From Novipirellula aureliae (GTDB taxonomy: Bacteria > Planctomycetota > Planctomycetia > Pirellulales > Pirellulaceae), in assembly GCF_007860185.1 (NCBI RefSeq), contig NZ_SJPY01000002.1, forward strand, positions 186,001 through 250,000: a stretch of 64,000 nt of DNA, read 5' to 3'. Below the pieces are notes generated by a model, which saw only the letters and a list, made by a program, of their open reading frames with translations, was not told the DNA's origin and ran no database searches. This document shows, piece by piece, positions 47,194-56,432 of this stretch. The position numbers and the translations under genes are program-made. Position 1 is the stretch's first letter. Every line of letters starts with the position of its first letter.

Positions 47194-47617
47194 ACTTCTC
47201 GGCAAGTTAGGCGTTAACCAGTTTAGAGATAGGCAAAAGATGACCGGCAAAAGAAAAGAATGGTGTAGTGTCCTTGTTTCGCATTCATTAGCTTGATGAG
47301 CGGATAAACCATTCATCTCCTTTTTTGCCTTACATCGATTGCCTGAACACCTGGGTCGACATCGATGCTATTGTTTTACCTCTCTTGAAACTGGATTTTT
47401 CGGTCGCGACAGTGATTCATCACCAAGTCCTTTCGTAAACGCAGGGCCCCTATTCGTTGCACTGGGGATTTATCGCATCCAGAGCCAATCCCGAATGGCA
47501 GGCCCTCTGTTGATGTAACACATACGGGGATAGATTAAAGCCCCACCACACCAGGGGGTATGCCGTCGTCCGCTACATTGTCTCTTTCGAAAGATGTTGC
47601 ATAAGCGAAGAGGTGAA
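47194..47617. other. Intergenic region before the cas1 remnant
   Basis: 424 bp in which I see no gene, no CRISPR repeat of I-F type and no clear inverted repeat. AGAGGTGAA just before 47618 is a surviving ribosome-binding site of the remnant. Confidence 0.35.
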
Positions 47618-47968
47618 ATGAGATCACAAAAACCGAGGGAGATTCTGCATTCCAAACGCGGGAACCTTCAGTACCTGGAGCATTGCCGTGTGCTCGTCAA
47701 GGAAGGGCGTGTGCTATTCTTGCAGGAAGAACGAGCACGGCTGCAATTCTGGTTCGATGAAACCAAGCGATTGCAGGTCGCGAAGTTCTTTCAGTCAAAA
47801 CGAATCGAATTCCTGCGGATGGTTTGGAGTAAGGATCGCCGCTTGATCGAATTCGGTTTTGACATTGAGGAGATGAGACTCAGTCGATCCATCGATGCAC
47901 ATGCCGAGTGGCCGGTGTTTCGGGAAGCTCGACATGCTGAACAACATGAAAATTTCCCGTCGGGGTGA
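47618..47968 (+). pseudogene. cas1: Type I-F cas1 remnant with internal deletion
   Basis: The start, EILHSKRGNLQYLEHCRVLV, matches the beginning of type I-F Cas1 (in Pseudomonas: ILHSKRANLYYLQHCRVLV). It then jumps, in frame, to FWFDETKRLQVAKFFQSKRI and WSKDRRLIEFGFD, which match a region about 80 residues further on in the family (FWFDEEKRL...). The missing part holds the first catalytic-domain segments, and everything after about residue 90 is replaced by sequence antisense to an IS66 fragment. It cannot be active. No other I-F gene is present. Confidence 0.75.
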
Positions 47969-48284
47969 GCCCCAGACGCAGGATCTCCGAAGCAATGATT
48001 TCATAGTCGAAGGTTTCGTCAACACGATCAGGCGGCAGCGGTTCTCTAAGTTGTTGCTGATGTCCGGGCTGAGCACCTTTTCGTGGCTTCCTTGGTCGTC
48101 CAGGCTTCTTTTTAGGTTTTGGCTTAGCGATGTCACTCGAAGGAGGTTTGGAAGAGGTCGAGGAATCTTTGTTTGCTTTGGCCAAGGCAAGCTCAAGCTC
48201 GGTAACCCGCTTTATGAGCGTAGCAACGAGTTCTTCGAGTTCCTTGATTCGCGCGTCCTTTTTGTCCATGCACAGACAATACAA
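47880..48284 (-). pseudogene. IS66-family transposase, N-terminal fragment
   Basis: 134 residues: coiled-coil leader (IKELEELVATLIKRVTELELALAK), then DSSTSSKPPSSD and KPGRPRKPRKGAQPGHQQQL, the typical beginning of IS66 TnpC. About 400 residues of zinc-ribbon and DDE domain are missing. It runs up to the cas1 remnant, marking a recombination junction near 47880. Confidence 0.8.
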
Positions 48285-48438
48285 AATTCACTCAGCGGAA
48301 TCACGATCCATTCTTGCGTCCAATGCAAACAAATGCCCGAATCTTGCCAACGAATGGATTAAGATTATGAGTAAGGTTAGGATTAAGAATGCTCGTTCAG
48401 GGCCGAAGGCCGTGAACGGCTACGAAAAAACAGGGGCA

Positions 48439-48723
48439 TCAGCCTAAACCGAGTTGGAGAAGCCAATTGGATGATTTGTGGACCGATCGGTCAGACAACC
48501 TTCGCCGCCACTTCGGAATCATTGCAGGCTGTCCGTCAACTGGGCTTGGCAATTCAGGGTATCGGCACCAAAGGTCTTTTGCGGTCGCTGGGAACAAGTC
48601 AGCGTAGTCTGAAAATGCAGGGCAATAGAGCGTTGCTTGGTTTTCTTCCGCAGCAGCTATCAAGTGCGAAATCAACCGCAACCGATTGCCAAGTTGGCCA
48701 TATTTCTGAGTCAATACGATCAT
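48439..48723 (-). pseudogene. Fucosyltransferase-like gene, N-terminal fragment
   Basis: 94 residues beginning MIVLTQKYGQLGNRLRLISHLIAAAEENQATLYCPAFSDYADLF, like GT11/O-fucosyltransferase-type proteins (Q-x-G-N-R motif with helix). The family normally has about 300 residues; the catalytic end is missing. Probably inactive. Confidence 0.6.
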
Positions 48724-48896
48724 GGGAGCTATAGGTGACGAAGGGAATTGTTCGATTACCAAAGCACTTCTACAACATCTACTGGATTTGGGAAAAAAGA
48801 GATTGAGTCGAAAACATTATGAAATATGAAACCTGTGAATCGCATTTCCGGTTCGCGTGATGGTCCTCTTCAATTTCAAGGCCATTTTACCGTTGT

Positions 48897-49472
48897 TTAA
48901 TGTGGAATTTGGTCATCTTCGTCGTGCGAGGCTCGCGTTCCCATCTCGCCCCAAACACCGTACGGGCTCTTGCTGCCGGGGGCGAGTCGACCGTGCATTC
49001 CTAGCCGAACGCTGCCACTATACATGTCACCACTTTCAATCGCGTCGGACACGAATCGGGTGGAGCCATCGGCCATCAATACATACACGCCCCCTGGGTG
49101 ACCACTGCTCGGCGGAGCGATCGCGGCACCATCGACCGAATCGCCTTCTACGAGGAGTGACCAGTTCGGCGGCGCAATTGTAGTAAAGCCGGTGAAGACG
49201 GTGTGCCCATCTGCCCAACGCAAACCGCGATGTTCGTCGGCTTTGGTTGGCATGATCGGCGGGCCATCGGTGATCTCAACACCTTGACGAGAATCACTTG
49301 GGCAACGAAAAACCGCAAGGTCCGTGATCCACGGTGGATACTCCATCGCAACGGATTGCCAAAGTACGCGGTCGCGTGTCTCCGCCGACAACTGGCTCTT
49401 TCGTAACTGCGTCAAGACAACAAGCATATTGGGCGCCCCCATCGACTGGAGGTCAACGATGCCTGAGATCAA
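48897..49472 (-). pseudogene. DUF1559 gene lacking its prepilin N-terminus
   Basis: 191 residues. The C-terminus is typical (CPSD, GHPGGVYVLMADGSTRFVSDA, GSKSPYGVWGEMGTRASHD), but the N-terminal FTLVELLVV leader and helix are absent; the frame begins MISGIVDLQSMGAPNM, which corresponds to the middle of the family. Probably a 5'-truncated gene. Confidence 0.65.
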
Positions 49473-49748
49473 AACATGCTGTGTGATGACACCTATGATC
49501 TCGTTAATATCACCCGACGTGAGTTGCAGGTTATTATCCTACCGCTGAGACATCCGCCAGTCTACCAAGTTTGTTTGGGGTCGATGAATGTGGATCTGAT
49601 GCAGCAGTTGGAGAAGGCGTCCAAATAGCAGAGCAGGGCAGGGCGGTGTTAAATAATCAACGGGGCGGACAAGTATCGGTTCATAAGGTAGACTGCCGAC
49701 TTACTGAAATTTTAGATCGTCAGTGCTTCGCCAAACTCGTACCTTAGG

Positions 49749-49804
49749 GTAGTCGACCTCGTGAAAGATCCTTCCGCATGGGGATCTTTCACAAGATCCA
49801 CGAC
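49749..49804. repeat. GTAGTGGATCTT-family hairpin (variant)
   Basis: GTAGTCGACCTCGTGAAAGATCC pairs with GGATCTTTCACAAGATCCACGAC. It lies 54 bp before the glycosyltransferase start, within a 385-bp gap (49473-49857) that has no other gene; a GGGCAGGGC motif lies at about 49632-49646. Confidence 0.75.
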
Positions 49805-49857
49805 CGAAACTCTTCTTTTTCCTGACGAAGCACTAGGCGGAAACGAGGAGTTGTATC

Positions 49858-51015
49858 TTGCGAGTTTGTCATATCATCACCCGAATGATTATCGGCGGTG
49901 CGCAGGAGAATACACTGCTGAATTGTCTCGATTTGATTCGCGACTATGGCGACGACGTCTTATTGGTGACTGGCCCCGAGGTCGGGCCGGAAGGTGACTT
50001 GTTGAGCCAGGGCAGGGCAGGGGAGTTGCCGATTACGAAGCTCGATAACCTGCGCCGATCGATTCATCCGATTCGGGATTACAAGGGTTACCAGGAGCTC
50101 CGCCGAACGATTCGCGACTTTCGACCGGATGTCGTGCACACGCATAGTGCCAAAGGTGGGATACTCGGACGCGCGGCGGCGTTTCGCGAACAGGTTCCCG
50201 TCATCGTCCATAGCGTCCATGGTGCTCCCTTTCATCCGTATCAATCCGCGCTGGTGCGACAAACCTATCGCCAGTGCGAAACGTGGGCCGCTCGGCGCTG
50301 TCATCATCTAATCAGCGTGGCCGACGCGATGACGGATTTGCTTGTTGACGCCGACGTTGCCCCTCGCGAAAAATTCACGACGATCTATAGCGGCATGGAT
50401 GTGGAACCATTCTTAAAAGCCAACGACCATCGAACGGAAGTTCGCAACCGCTTCGGGTTGAAGGACGAGCACATTGTGATTGGAAAAATCGCTAGGCTGT
50501 TCCATTTAAAAGGTCACGATGATCTGATCTCGGCTGCGGCCCAAGTCGTCAAAGAGATTCCTGAAGTGCGGTTCTTGTTGGTTGGCGACGGCATCCTTCG
50601 AAAACAGCTCAGCGAGCGAATCGATGCTCTTGGAATGAAAGAACATTTCCTATTTTCGGGTCTCGTTCCGCCGAGTGAAGTGCCTACGATGATCGGTGCG
50701 ATGGACGCTTTGGTTCATACTTCGTACCGCGAAGGCTTGGCACGAGCGTTACCGCAAGCCTTGATCGCGGGCCGTCCAATCATCAGCTACGATATCGACG
50801 GAGCCCGTGAAGTGGCGATATCGGGGGAGACGGGATTCTTGATTCCGCCAGGGGACATTGCGGAACTATCGACCGCCATGATCCGTTTAGCTGGCGATGA
50901 ACCGTTGCGGCAAAAGATGGGCAGGGTAGGGCGGGAACGATTTACGGACCAGTTCCGGCATCAGACGATGACCCGCCGAATTCGGCAGCTTTATCATTCT
51001 TTGTCCGAAGTTTGA
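49858..51015 (+). CDS. GT4-family glycosyltransferase
   Basis: 385 residues, GT-B fold. N-terminal MRVCHIITRMIIGGAQENTL (Gly-rich donor loop), VVHTHSAKGGILGRAAAF, and in the second half IGKIARLFHLKGHDDLI, FLLVGDGILRKQL and the E-x7-E motif HTSYREGLARALPQALIAGRPIISYD. Probably builds surface polysaccharide. It starts with TTG: GAGGAG lies seven bases upstream. Two GGGCAGGG motifs lie in frame, at 50008-50023 (QGRAGE) and 50919-50935 (MGRVGRE). Confidence 0.87.
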   Translation: MRVCHIITRMIIGGAQENTLLNCLDLIRDYGDDVLLVTGPEVGPEGDLLSQGRAGELPITKLDNLRRSIHPIRDYKGYQELRRTIRDFRPDVVHTHSAKGGILGRAAAFREQVPVIVHSVHGAPFHPYQSALVRQTYRQCETWAARRCHHLISVADAMTDLLVDADVAPREKFTTIYSGMDVEPFLKANDHRTEVRNRFGLKDEHIVIGKIARLFHLKGHDDLISAAAQVVKEIPEVRFLLVGDGILRKQLSERIDALGMKEHFLFSGLVPPSEVPTMIGAMDALVHTSYREGLARALPQALIAGRPIISYDIDGAREVAISGETGFLIPPGDIAELSTAMIRLAGDEPLRQKMGRVGRERFTDQFRHQTMTRRIRQLYHSLSEV

Positions 51016-51140
51016 ATGACCCGTTCGCGAGATGGTGCCGCAAGGAATGTTTTGCTTGAGGCGGCATGTTAAACTAATGGTTGCCGATCGCGACCGTAGC
51101 AATGACGACTTAAGAAACCTCTCATTCGGACAAAAAAGAG

Positions 51141-52238
51141 ATGTTGAAGATCAATCGTTTCCCTCGAACGACAATCGGTGCCGTGCTGATTGGACTTATG
51201 TGTGTTCTGTGGGGCTGGTCAAAGAAGCGAACCGTGGCCGAGGATGATCTCCAGACGGCGAACACCCAACAATTGATGGTGTCCAGTCTGTTAACGCTGG
51301 GAGCCTCTGGCGATCCAAATGATGAAAAAATGCTCGCTGGCCTGCTGACTCTCCTTCGCGGCGCAATCGATGTCGAAGTCTATCCGCCAGTTCAGCCTAG
51401 GGAGACACAGCCGGTTGGGCTTATTGGCGGATGGGTTATGGCGTCGGTTCTTACCGTTGGCCACCAACAACCGCAAAGGCTAGACCGATGGATTGAAGCT
51501 TTGGAACAGTGGTCGCCTAAGTTTCCGCCCGACTACTCCCCCGGCTGGGAATTCAGCCATGTGTTATCGCAAGGCGAACGCAGCAAGATCGTCGCCAAAC
51601 ACAAGGCTTCGGTGTTAGACCAACTGCGGCGTATTCGACGCACCGCTTGTACTCCCGACGAAGCTAAGCTGGCAAACGAGATTAATAAATTGAAGCAGGA
51701 GCGTGAACAGACTTGGCAAGAACAGTCACTCGCAGAACGCTACAATGACGATCAAAAGGCTGCTCAGCTAGCGAGCCGAAAAAACGAATTGAATACATTA
51801 CTCAAGCAACGACAGATGAAGTACGCGGATCTTCGCTTTCATCGTCTCAAATTCGCGCGCTGGCATGCCGCAGCAGAGCTTGACGCTCAAGAGTTCTTTG
51901 ATGACCCGCTTGTCGTCCGACTCTGTCGAGCGATCGAAGCCGATGATATCGCTGCGATGACGAAGGCCATTGACGATGGGGCGAACATCAACGCCTTGGG
52001 GAAGTATGGTGTTACTCCGCTTTTCTGGTCACTACCTGACAATCGACTCAATCGGTTTGAACTTCTGATCCTTCATGGCGCAGATCCAACCATTCGTATC
52101 GACGTGAATTGGATGAAGGACTGGAAGCACTTGAACTCCGGCAGGACTCGAAAAATGCTTGCGCAGAGTAGACCGAAGTGGGCAGGGCAGGGCGGAAGCA
52201 ATTTTAGAAACCAGTTCCGGCACCAAACGATGACCTGA
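51141..52238 (+). CDS. Membrane-anchored protein with ankyrin-like repeats and a captured C-terminus
   Basis: 365 residues. A membrane anchor (TTIGAVLIGLMCVLWGWSK), a central coiled coil (ANEINKLKQEREQTWQEQSLAERY), and ankyrin-like repeats near the end (LCRAIEADDIAAMTKAIDDGANINALGKYGVTPLFWSL, LLILHGADPTIRI). The last 18 residues (GGSNFRNQFRHQTMT and before) match the end of the neighbouring glycosyltransferase (RERFTDQFRHQTMTRR), and the DNA around it is clearly alike. Function unknown. Confidence 0.65.
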   Translation: MLKINRFPRTTIGAVLIGLMCVLWGWSKKRTVAEDDLQTANTQQLMVSSLLTLGASGDPNDEKMLAGLLTLLRGAIDVEVYPPVQPRETQPVGLIGGWVMASVLTVGHQQPQRLDRWIEALEQWSPKFPPDYSPGWEFSHVLSQGERSKIVAKHKASVLDQLRRIRRTACTPDEAKLANEINKLKQEREQTWQEQSLAERYNDDQKAAQLASRKNELNTLLKQRQMKYADLRFHRLKFARWHAAAELDAQEFFDDPLVVRLCRAIEADDIAAMTKAIDDGANINALGKYGVTPLFWSLPDNRLNRFELLILHGADPTIRIDVNWMKDWKHLNSGRTRKMLAQSRPKWAGQGGSNFRNQFRHQTMT

Positions 52239-52377
52239 CGAATACGGGAGCGTTATCGTCGTTGAATGTCCTACCTTTCAACCTAACCGGTTTATCCAGT
52301 ATGATAGGGAGGAACTGCGACTTTCCTCGCGACATGAATGCGCGACATGAATTCCACCGAAGCCCCGTGAATCCCTG

Positions 52378-53331
52378 ATGACAAAAACTCGCGATTTCCT
52401 TGGTCCCTATCGATTGACCCGGCTCATTCGGGCGGGTAGTACCTGTGACGTCTGGGAAGCGATCGAAGAAAATGACCAGAAGCGGTTTGCTCTTAAACTC
52501 CTCAAGCCGAATTCTCGTGATAACAAAAATGAAATTGCGGCGTTGAAACACGAGTACGCAGTTGCGTCCGATTTGAACAGTCCACGAATCATCCGATTCT
52601 ACGATTTCCGAATCGAGTCGGGCACTCCGTTTGTTGTCATGGAGTTGTTTAGCGAATTGAACATGAAGCAAGCGCTTCGTCGGGGTCCTGAATCGTTGGC
52701 CTACATGCTAGACAAGATCATCACCCAAGCGGCTGAGGGGTTGTACTTCATGCACACCAAGAATTGGTTGCACTTGGACGTCAAGCCGGACAACTTCTTG
52801 GTGAGTCGTGATGGGGAGGTAAAGCTAATTGACTTCAACATTGCCGAAAAGAAGAAGACGGGACTCACCAAGTTGTTCCACAGTTCAAAGATGGCAAAGG
52901 GGACACGTAGCTACATGTCGCCTGAACAGATCCGCCGCAAGGTCTGTGACGAACGCAGCGACATCTATTCGTTTGGCTGCGTGCTGTACGAAGTTTGCAC
53001 GGGCAAGCCGCCATTCACTGGCAACACGCCCAATGATCTACTCAACCAACATTTGACAGCATCGATCCCCAGTCCAATTGTCCACAACAGCAATGTTAGT
53101 AAAGATTTCGCCGATCTCATCCGCAAGATGATGGCTAAGAAAGCGGATAGTCGTCCCGCATCGATGTGGGAGTTTTTGAAACAGATTCGCACGATCGAAC
53201 TCTTTAAAAAACGCCCCCGCATGCCGGAGGTTAGCGTCTTTGACAACATGCCCGGAATTCGCGGAGCCGATGATTTGCTTCGCAAAGATGGCGGAGTGGA
53301 TAACGAAAATGATGACGAGCCAACTTCGTAG
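52378..53331 (+). CDS. Ser/Thr protein kinase, soluble, with variant DFG
   Basis: 317 residues, no membrane segment. Motifs: VWEAIEENDQKRFALKLLK (ATP Lys), catalytic loop HLDVKPDNFLV, LIDFNIAEKKK where DFG would be DFN, MAKGTRSYMSPEQ, and SDIYSFGCVLYEVCTGKPPF. HRD is HLD and the Gly of DFG is Asn; both are tolerated in some active kinases, but reduced activity is possible. The stop codon lies inside a GTAGTGGATCTT repeat half. Confidence 0.87.
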   Translation: MTKTRDFLGPYRLTRLIRAGSTCDVWEAIEENDQKRFALKLLKPNSRDNKNEIAALKHEYAVASDLNSPRIIRFYDFRIESGTPFVVMELFSELNMKQALRRGPESLAYMLDKIITQAAEGLYFMHTKNWLHLDVKPDNFLVSRDGEVKLIDFNIAEKKKTGLTKLFHSSKMAKGTRSYMSPEQIRRKVCDERSDIYSFGCVLYEVCTGKPPFTGNTPNDLLNQHLTASIPSPIVHNSNVSKDFADLIRKMMAKKADSRPASMWEFLKQIRTIELFKKRPRMPEVSVFDNMPGIRGADDLLRKDGGVDNENDDEPTS

Positions 53332-53350
53332 TGGATCTTGTTAAAGATCC
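53328..53350. repeat. Half copy of the GTAGTGGATCTT hairpin
   Basis: The left arm, 23 bp, without a right arm. Its TAG supplies the kinase stop codon. It fills part of the short gap before accA. Confidence 0.75.
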
Positions 53351-53408
53351 CATGCGGCAACCCAACCAAACGTCCTTAGAACCATCAACGGCAAAAGAAA
53401 AGAAACGA

Positions 53409-54380
53409 ATGAGCGCTGGCCCAGGATTAGAATTCGAGTACGAGATTGCAGAACTAGAAAATAGTATCGCGAGCTTGGAACGACAGACGGAACGGACCGA
53501 CGAAGTCGACAAAGAAATCCGTTCGCTGAAAAAGCAATGGCTCGACAAGGTTCGTGATGTCTACGGATCACTGAACGCTTGGCAAACCGTGCAAGTGGCT
53601 AGACACAAAAACCGGCCGTATACCCGTGACTATCTCAACTTGGCGTTTGACGAGTTCGTCGAACTTCACGGCGACAAGCATTTCGGTGACGACCGTGCAA
53701 TGCTATCGGGCTTCGCCAAACTGGACCGTTTCAAAGTCATGGTCCTCGGTCACCAGAAAGGCCGCACCTTCAAAGAGCGCGCGGCTTGCCATTTTGGATG
53801 CGCTCATCCCGAAGGCTATCGCAAAGCGATGACAAAAATGCGATTGGCCGAAAAGTATAAAATGCCACTCATCTGTTTCATCGACACCCCTGGAGCCTAT
53901 CCAGGAATCGGAGCCGAAGAACGCGGTCAAGCGCAGGTGATTGCCGAAAGTATGTTTATGATGAGTCGTCTGAAGACGCCGGTCGTGTGCATTGTGATTG
54001 GCGAAGGCGGCTCGGGTGGCGCGCTCGGGATTGGCCTGGGCGACCGTGTGGCGGTCTTGCAACACGCTTACTACAGCGTCATCAGTCCCGAGGGCTGTGC
54101 GGGGATTCTATGGAAGAGTCACGAACACGCTCCCAAAGCGGCTGCCGCGCTAAGGTTCACAAGCGTTGACCTGAAACGCTTCGGCGTTGTCGACGATGTG
54201 ATCGAAGAACCCCTTGGCGGAGCCCACCGCGATCATCACCAGATGGCATCGCGGATCAAGAGTTATCTGTCACGAACGTTGTCCGATCTAGAGACACTAC
54301 CGGTCGACGAATTGGTCAACCAACGCTACGAGAAGTTCCGTCGCATCGGCGTCTTCTTGGACACCGCTGCAGTCGGCTGA
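53409..54380 (+). CDS. accA: Acetyl-CoA carboxylase carboxyltransferase subunit alpha
   Basis: 323 residues from the ATG at 53409. With AccD it carboxylates acetyl-CoA to malonyl-CoA. Motifs: LEFEYEIAELENSIASLE, RPYTRDYLNLAFDEFVELHGD, GHQKGRTFKER, FIDTPGAYPGIGAEERGQAQ, GEGGSGGALGIG and ISPEGCAGILWK. An upstream in-frame ATG at 53331 would add residues encoded by the repeat, so the later start is preferred. It is separate from the fab cluster. Confidence 0.94.
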   Translation: MSAGPGLEFEYEIAELENSIASLERQTERTDEVDKEIRSLKKQWLDKVRDVYGSLNAWQTVQVARHKNRPYTRDYLNLAFDEFVELHGDKHFGDDRAMLSGFAKLDRFKVMVLGHQKGRTFKERAACHFGCAHPEGYRKAMTKMRLAEKYKMPLICFIDTPGAYPGIGAEERGQAQVIAESMFMMSRLKTPVVCIVIGEGGSGGALGIGLGDRVAVLQHAYYSVISPEGCAGILWKSHEHAPKAAAALRFTSVDLKRFGVVDDVIEEPLGGAHRDHHQMASRIKSYLSRTLSDLETLPVDELVNQRYEKFRRIGVFLDTAAVG

Positions 54381-54680
54381 GTTTCGCTCCGTGCTCCGTG
54401 CAGATGGCGAATGGTGCAGATGGCGAACCGAGGCCTTCCACAACAAGCAACAACAAACGGAAATCGCCTCAAACAGGGTGGAAATCGACCGCCCCGCAAC
54501 GTCCGATAATGCCTCTTATGTTGTATTAAGTCTATCGTTTTCCCCGTATAACAGCGTTTTCCACATTTGGCGGTCGCTCTGCCCTCCGAGCGATCACTCC
54601 AAGCTCTGCTCTCCGAGCGATCACTCCAACAAGATGCGTCGAGCGAGATGCGTCGAGCGGCAAAAGCCTGGACTCTAGCT
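54381..54680. other. Intergenic region rich in short duplications
   Basis: 300 bp between convergent genes. Tandem pairs: GTGCAGATGGCGAA twice near 54398-54428, CTCTCCGAGCGATCACTCCA twice near 54582-54628, AGATGCGTCGAGCG twice near 54632-54660. The last duplications run into the 3' end of cvpA. No gene seen. Confidence 0.6.
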
Positions 54681-55346
54681 TTATGGTTCGCTGCGAAAGC
54701 CGACTCGGGCGGAGGGCTCGGAGGGCTCGCTCCAAAACGAATCGGGCAGAAACTCGCCAGCTCGTTCTTGGACGAATTGGCCGCCGATCTGTTCGACTTG
54801 CTCCAACGGGCTTTCCGAGCCACCTTGATTGCCCGAATTGAATTTGTCTTCGAATCGATCCAAATACGGCTGGACGATCTCTTGAATCTCGGGCGGAATC
54901 ATCGATTCGGTGCGAGCTAGCGTATTGGCGATATAATTGCCACTTTTGCTCTCGACGATCTTTTCGCGAGCGGTATTGCCCATCAAGGTGACCGCAAACA
55001 ACGTGATCAAAATACAGTACAAAGCCCCCTTGGCCAAACCAAACAGAGCACCGATTTGACGATCGAACTCGCGTAATCGCAATCGATCGATCGATCCGCT
55101 CACCATCCGAAAAGCGACCCAAATCACAAGCGACGTGCCGACATACAGAATGAGCATCGCCAAAAACCGATTCCAGGGCGGCTCCGCTTGAATCGATTGA
55201 CTGAACGGTTCACGAAAATGATAGGCGACCAGATAGCTAACCACGATCGACGCGATCGATGCCAATTGCCAGGCGAAGCCTTTGATAGCACCAAACAGCA
55301 TCGCGCCGACGAGTACGACCAACATGACAATATCGTAAATTTCCAC
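54681..55346 (-). CDS. cvpA: CvpA-family membrane protein
   Basis: 221 residues: MEIYDIVMLVVLVGAMLFGAIKGFAWQLASI at the start, four membrane segments, and a soluble end. CvpA proteins affect envelope homeostasis and, in E. coli, colicin V export. The C-terminus (SEPSEPSARVGFRSEP) is encoded by a short GCTCGGAGG duplication. Confidence 0.8.
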   Translation of the reverse strand: MEIYDIVMLVVLVGAMLFGAIKGFAWQLASIASIVVSYLVAYHFREPFSQSIQAEPPWNRFLAMLILYVGTSLVIWVAFRMVSGSIDRLRLREFDRQIGALFGLAKGALYCILITLFAVTLMGNTAREKIVESKSGNYIANTLARTESMIPPEIQEIVQPYLDRFEDKFNSGNQGGSESPLEQVEQIGGQFVQERAGEFLPDSFWSEPSEPSARVGFRSEP

Positions 55347-55550
55347 TGATCAGCTTCCATGCAAAACGAGGGAACGGGAGAGGGCGGTTTTCGTGGAGTG
55401 TAGCGAAACGGGCTTGTGGAGCGAAGACCATTTTAGGCCACAAAATCAACGTGGCGATGAATGCCAAAAATTGCGTACAAGTAAGCATTCTGGTCCAATT
55501 TTCCACATGCAATCCCCTGCCCTTCGGCCAACTTTGGCCGACCCATTTTC

Positions 55551-56279
55551 GTGGCTGACTTCAAAACACACATTACCGGCAGCACGATCGTGGGCGTCGT
55601 CTACGGATATTGGGGTGCGTCTACGCAGGGCATGTCGATCGAAAGTGCGATCCTGGCAGGCGGGCTTTGTAGCGTTAGTGGGATGTTGCCGGATCTCGAT
55701 TCCGACTCGGGAATCCCGCTTCGTGAAACCAGTATGTTTTGCGCGGCAGTCGTCCCGATGTTGATGCTCCATCGATTTCGTGATCTCGAGTTGTCACATG
55801 AAGCGATGGCGTTAGCGGCCATGATGATCTACATCGGCATCCGCTTCGTCCTTGTCGAATTTTTCAAACGCTACACGGTTCACCGCGGGATGTGGCACAG
55901 CATCCCCGCAGCAGCCATCGCAGGCTTGCTGGCGTATCTGGCCATGCCCAGTCAAAGCGAAGCGGTTCGCGTCTACAAGAGCCTGGCCGTCGTCGTCGGA
56001 TTCATCGTCCATCTGTCGCTCGATGAAATCTGGAGCCTTGATTTCAAGGGAGGTCGATTTCGGTTGAAGAAGAGCTTTGGAACGGCACTCAAGTTTTTCG
56101 GCAACAAGCCGCTGGCGAACATCTCCGTCTATGCCAAGTTGGCTTTGCTCATCTACTTGGCATCGGGCGATCACGATATCGGACATCGAATTCGTCAGCG
56201 AGCTAGGTTAGACGAGCCGTACATCGCCGCTCCGAGAGGCGAACCTTTGCCGTGGGACAAATGGTTGCCTTGGAGATAG
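55551..56279 (+). CDS. YdjM-type membrane protein (metal-dependent hydrolase family)
   Basis: 242 residues: MADFKTHITGSTIVGVVYGYW, then GMLPDLDSDSG with the family Asp pair, and HRGMWHSIPAAAIAGLLAYL. About four to five membrane segments. It starts with GTG at 55551. The function in this family is not established; it resembles E. coli YdjM. Confidence 0.75.
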   Translation: MADFKTHITGSTIVGVVYGYWGASTQGMSIESAILAGGLCSVSGMLPDLDSDSGIPLRETSMFCAAVVPMLMLHRFRDLELSHEAMALAAMMIYIGIRFVLVEFFKRYTVHRGMWHSIPAAAIAGLLAYLAMPSQSEAVRVYKSLAVVVGFIVHLSLDEIWSLDFKGGRFRLKKSFGTALKFFGNKPLANISVYAKLALLIYLASGDHDIGHRIRQRARLDEPYIAAPRGEPLPWDKWLPWR

Positions 56280-56322
56280 GCAACGGTTGGAACCCAGCGT
56301 TTTGTCAATCTTTAATTTTAGA

Positions 56323-56390
56323 GTAGTGGACGAGGTAACGAGTCCTTTTGGACCGCTGTGCAGTAAGGGACTCGTAACCTCGTCCACTAC
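56323..56390. repeat. Long GTAGTGGA-type hairpin, variant sequence
   Basis: GTAGTGGACGAGGTAACGAGTCC and GGACTCGTAACCTCGTCCACTAC flank a 21-bp loop. The outer GTAGTGGA is shared with the other hairpins but the inner arm is new, so two subfamilies exist. It lies between convergent genes. Confidence 0.8.
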
Positions 56391-56432
56391 GACACACTCC
56401 AAACTTTGTAGCTTGCGATCGAACCGACGCCA

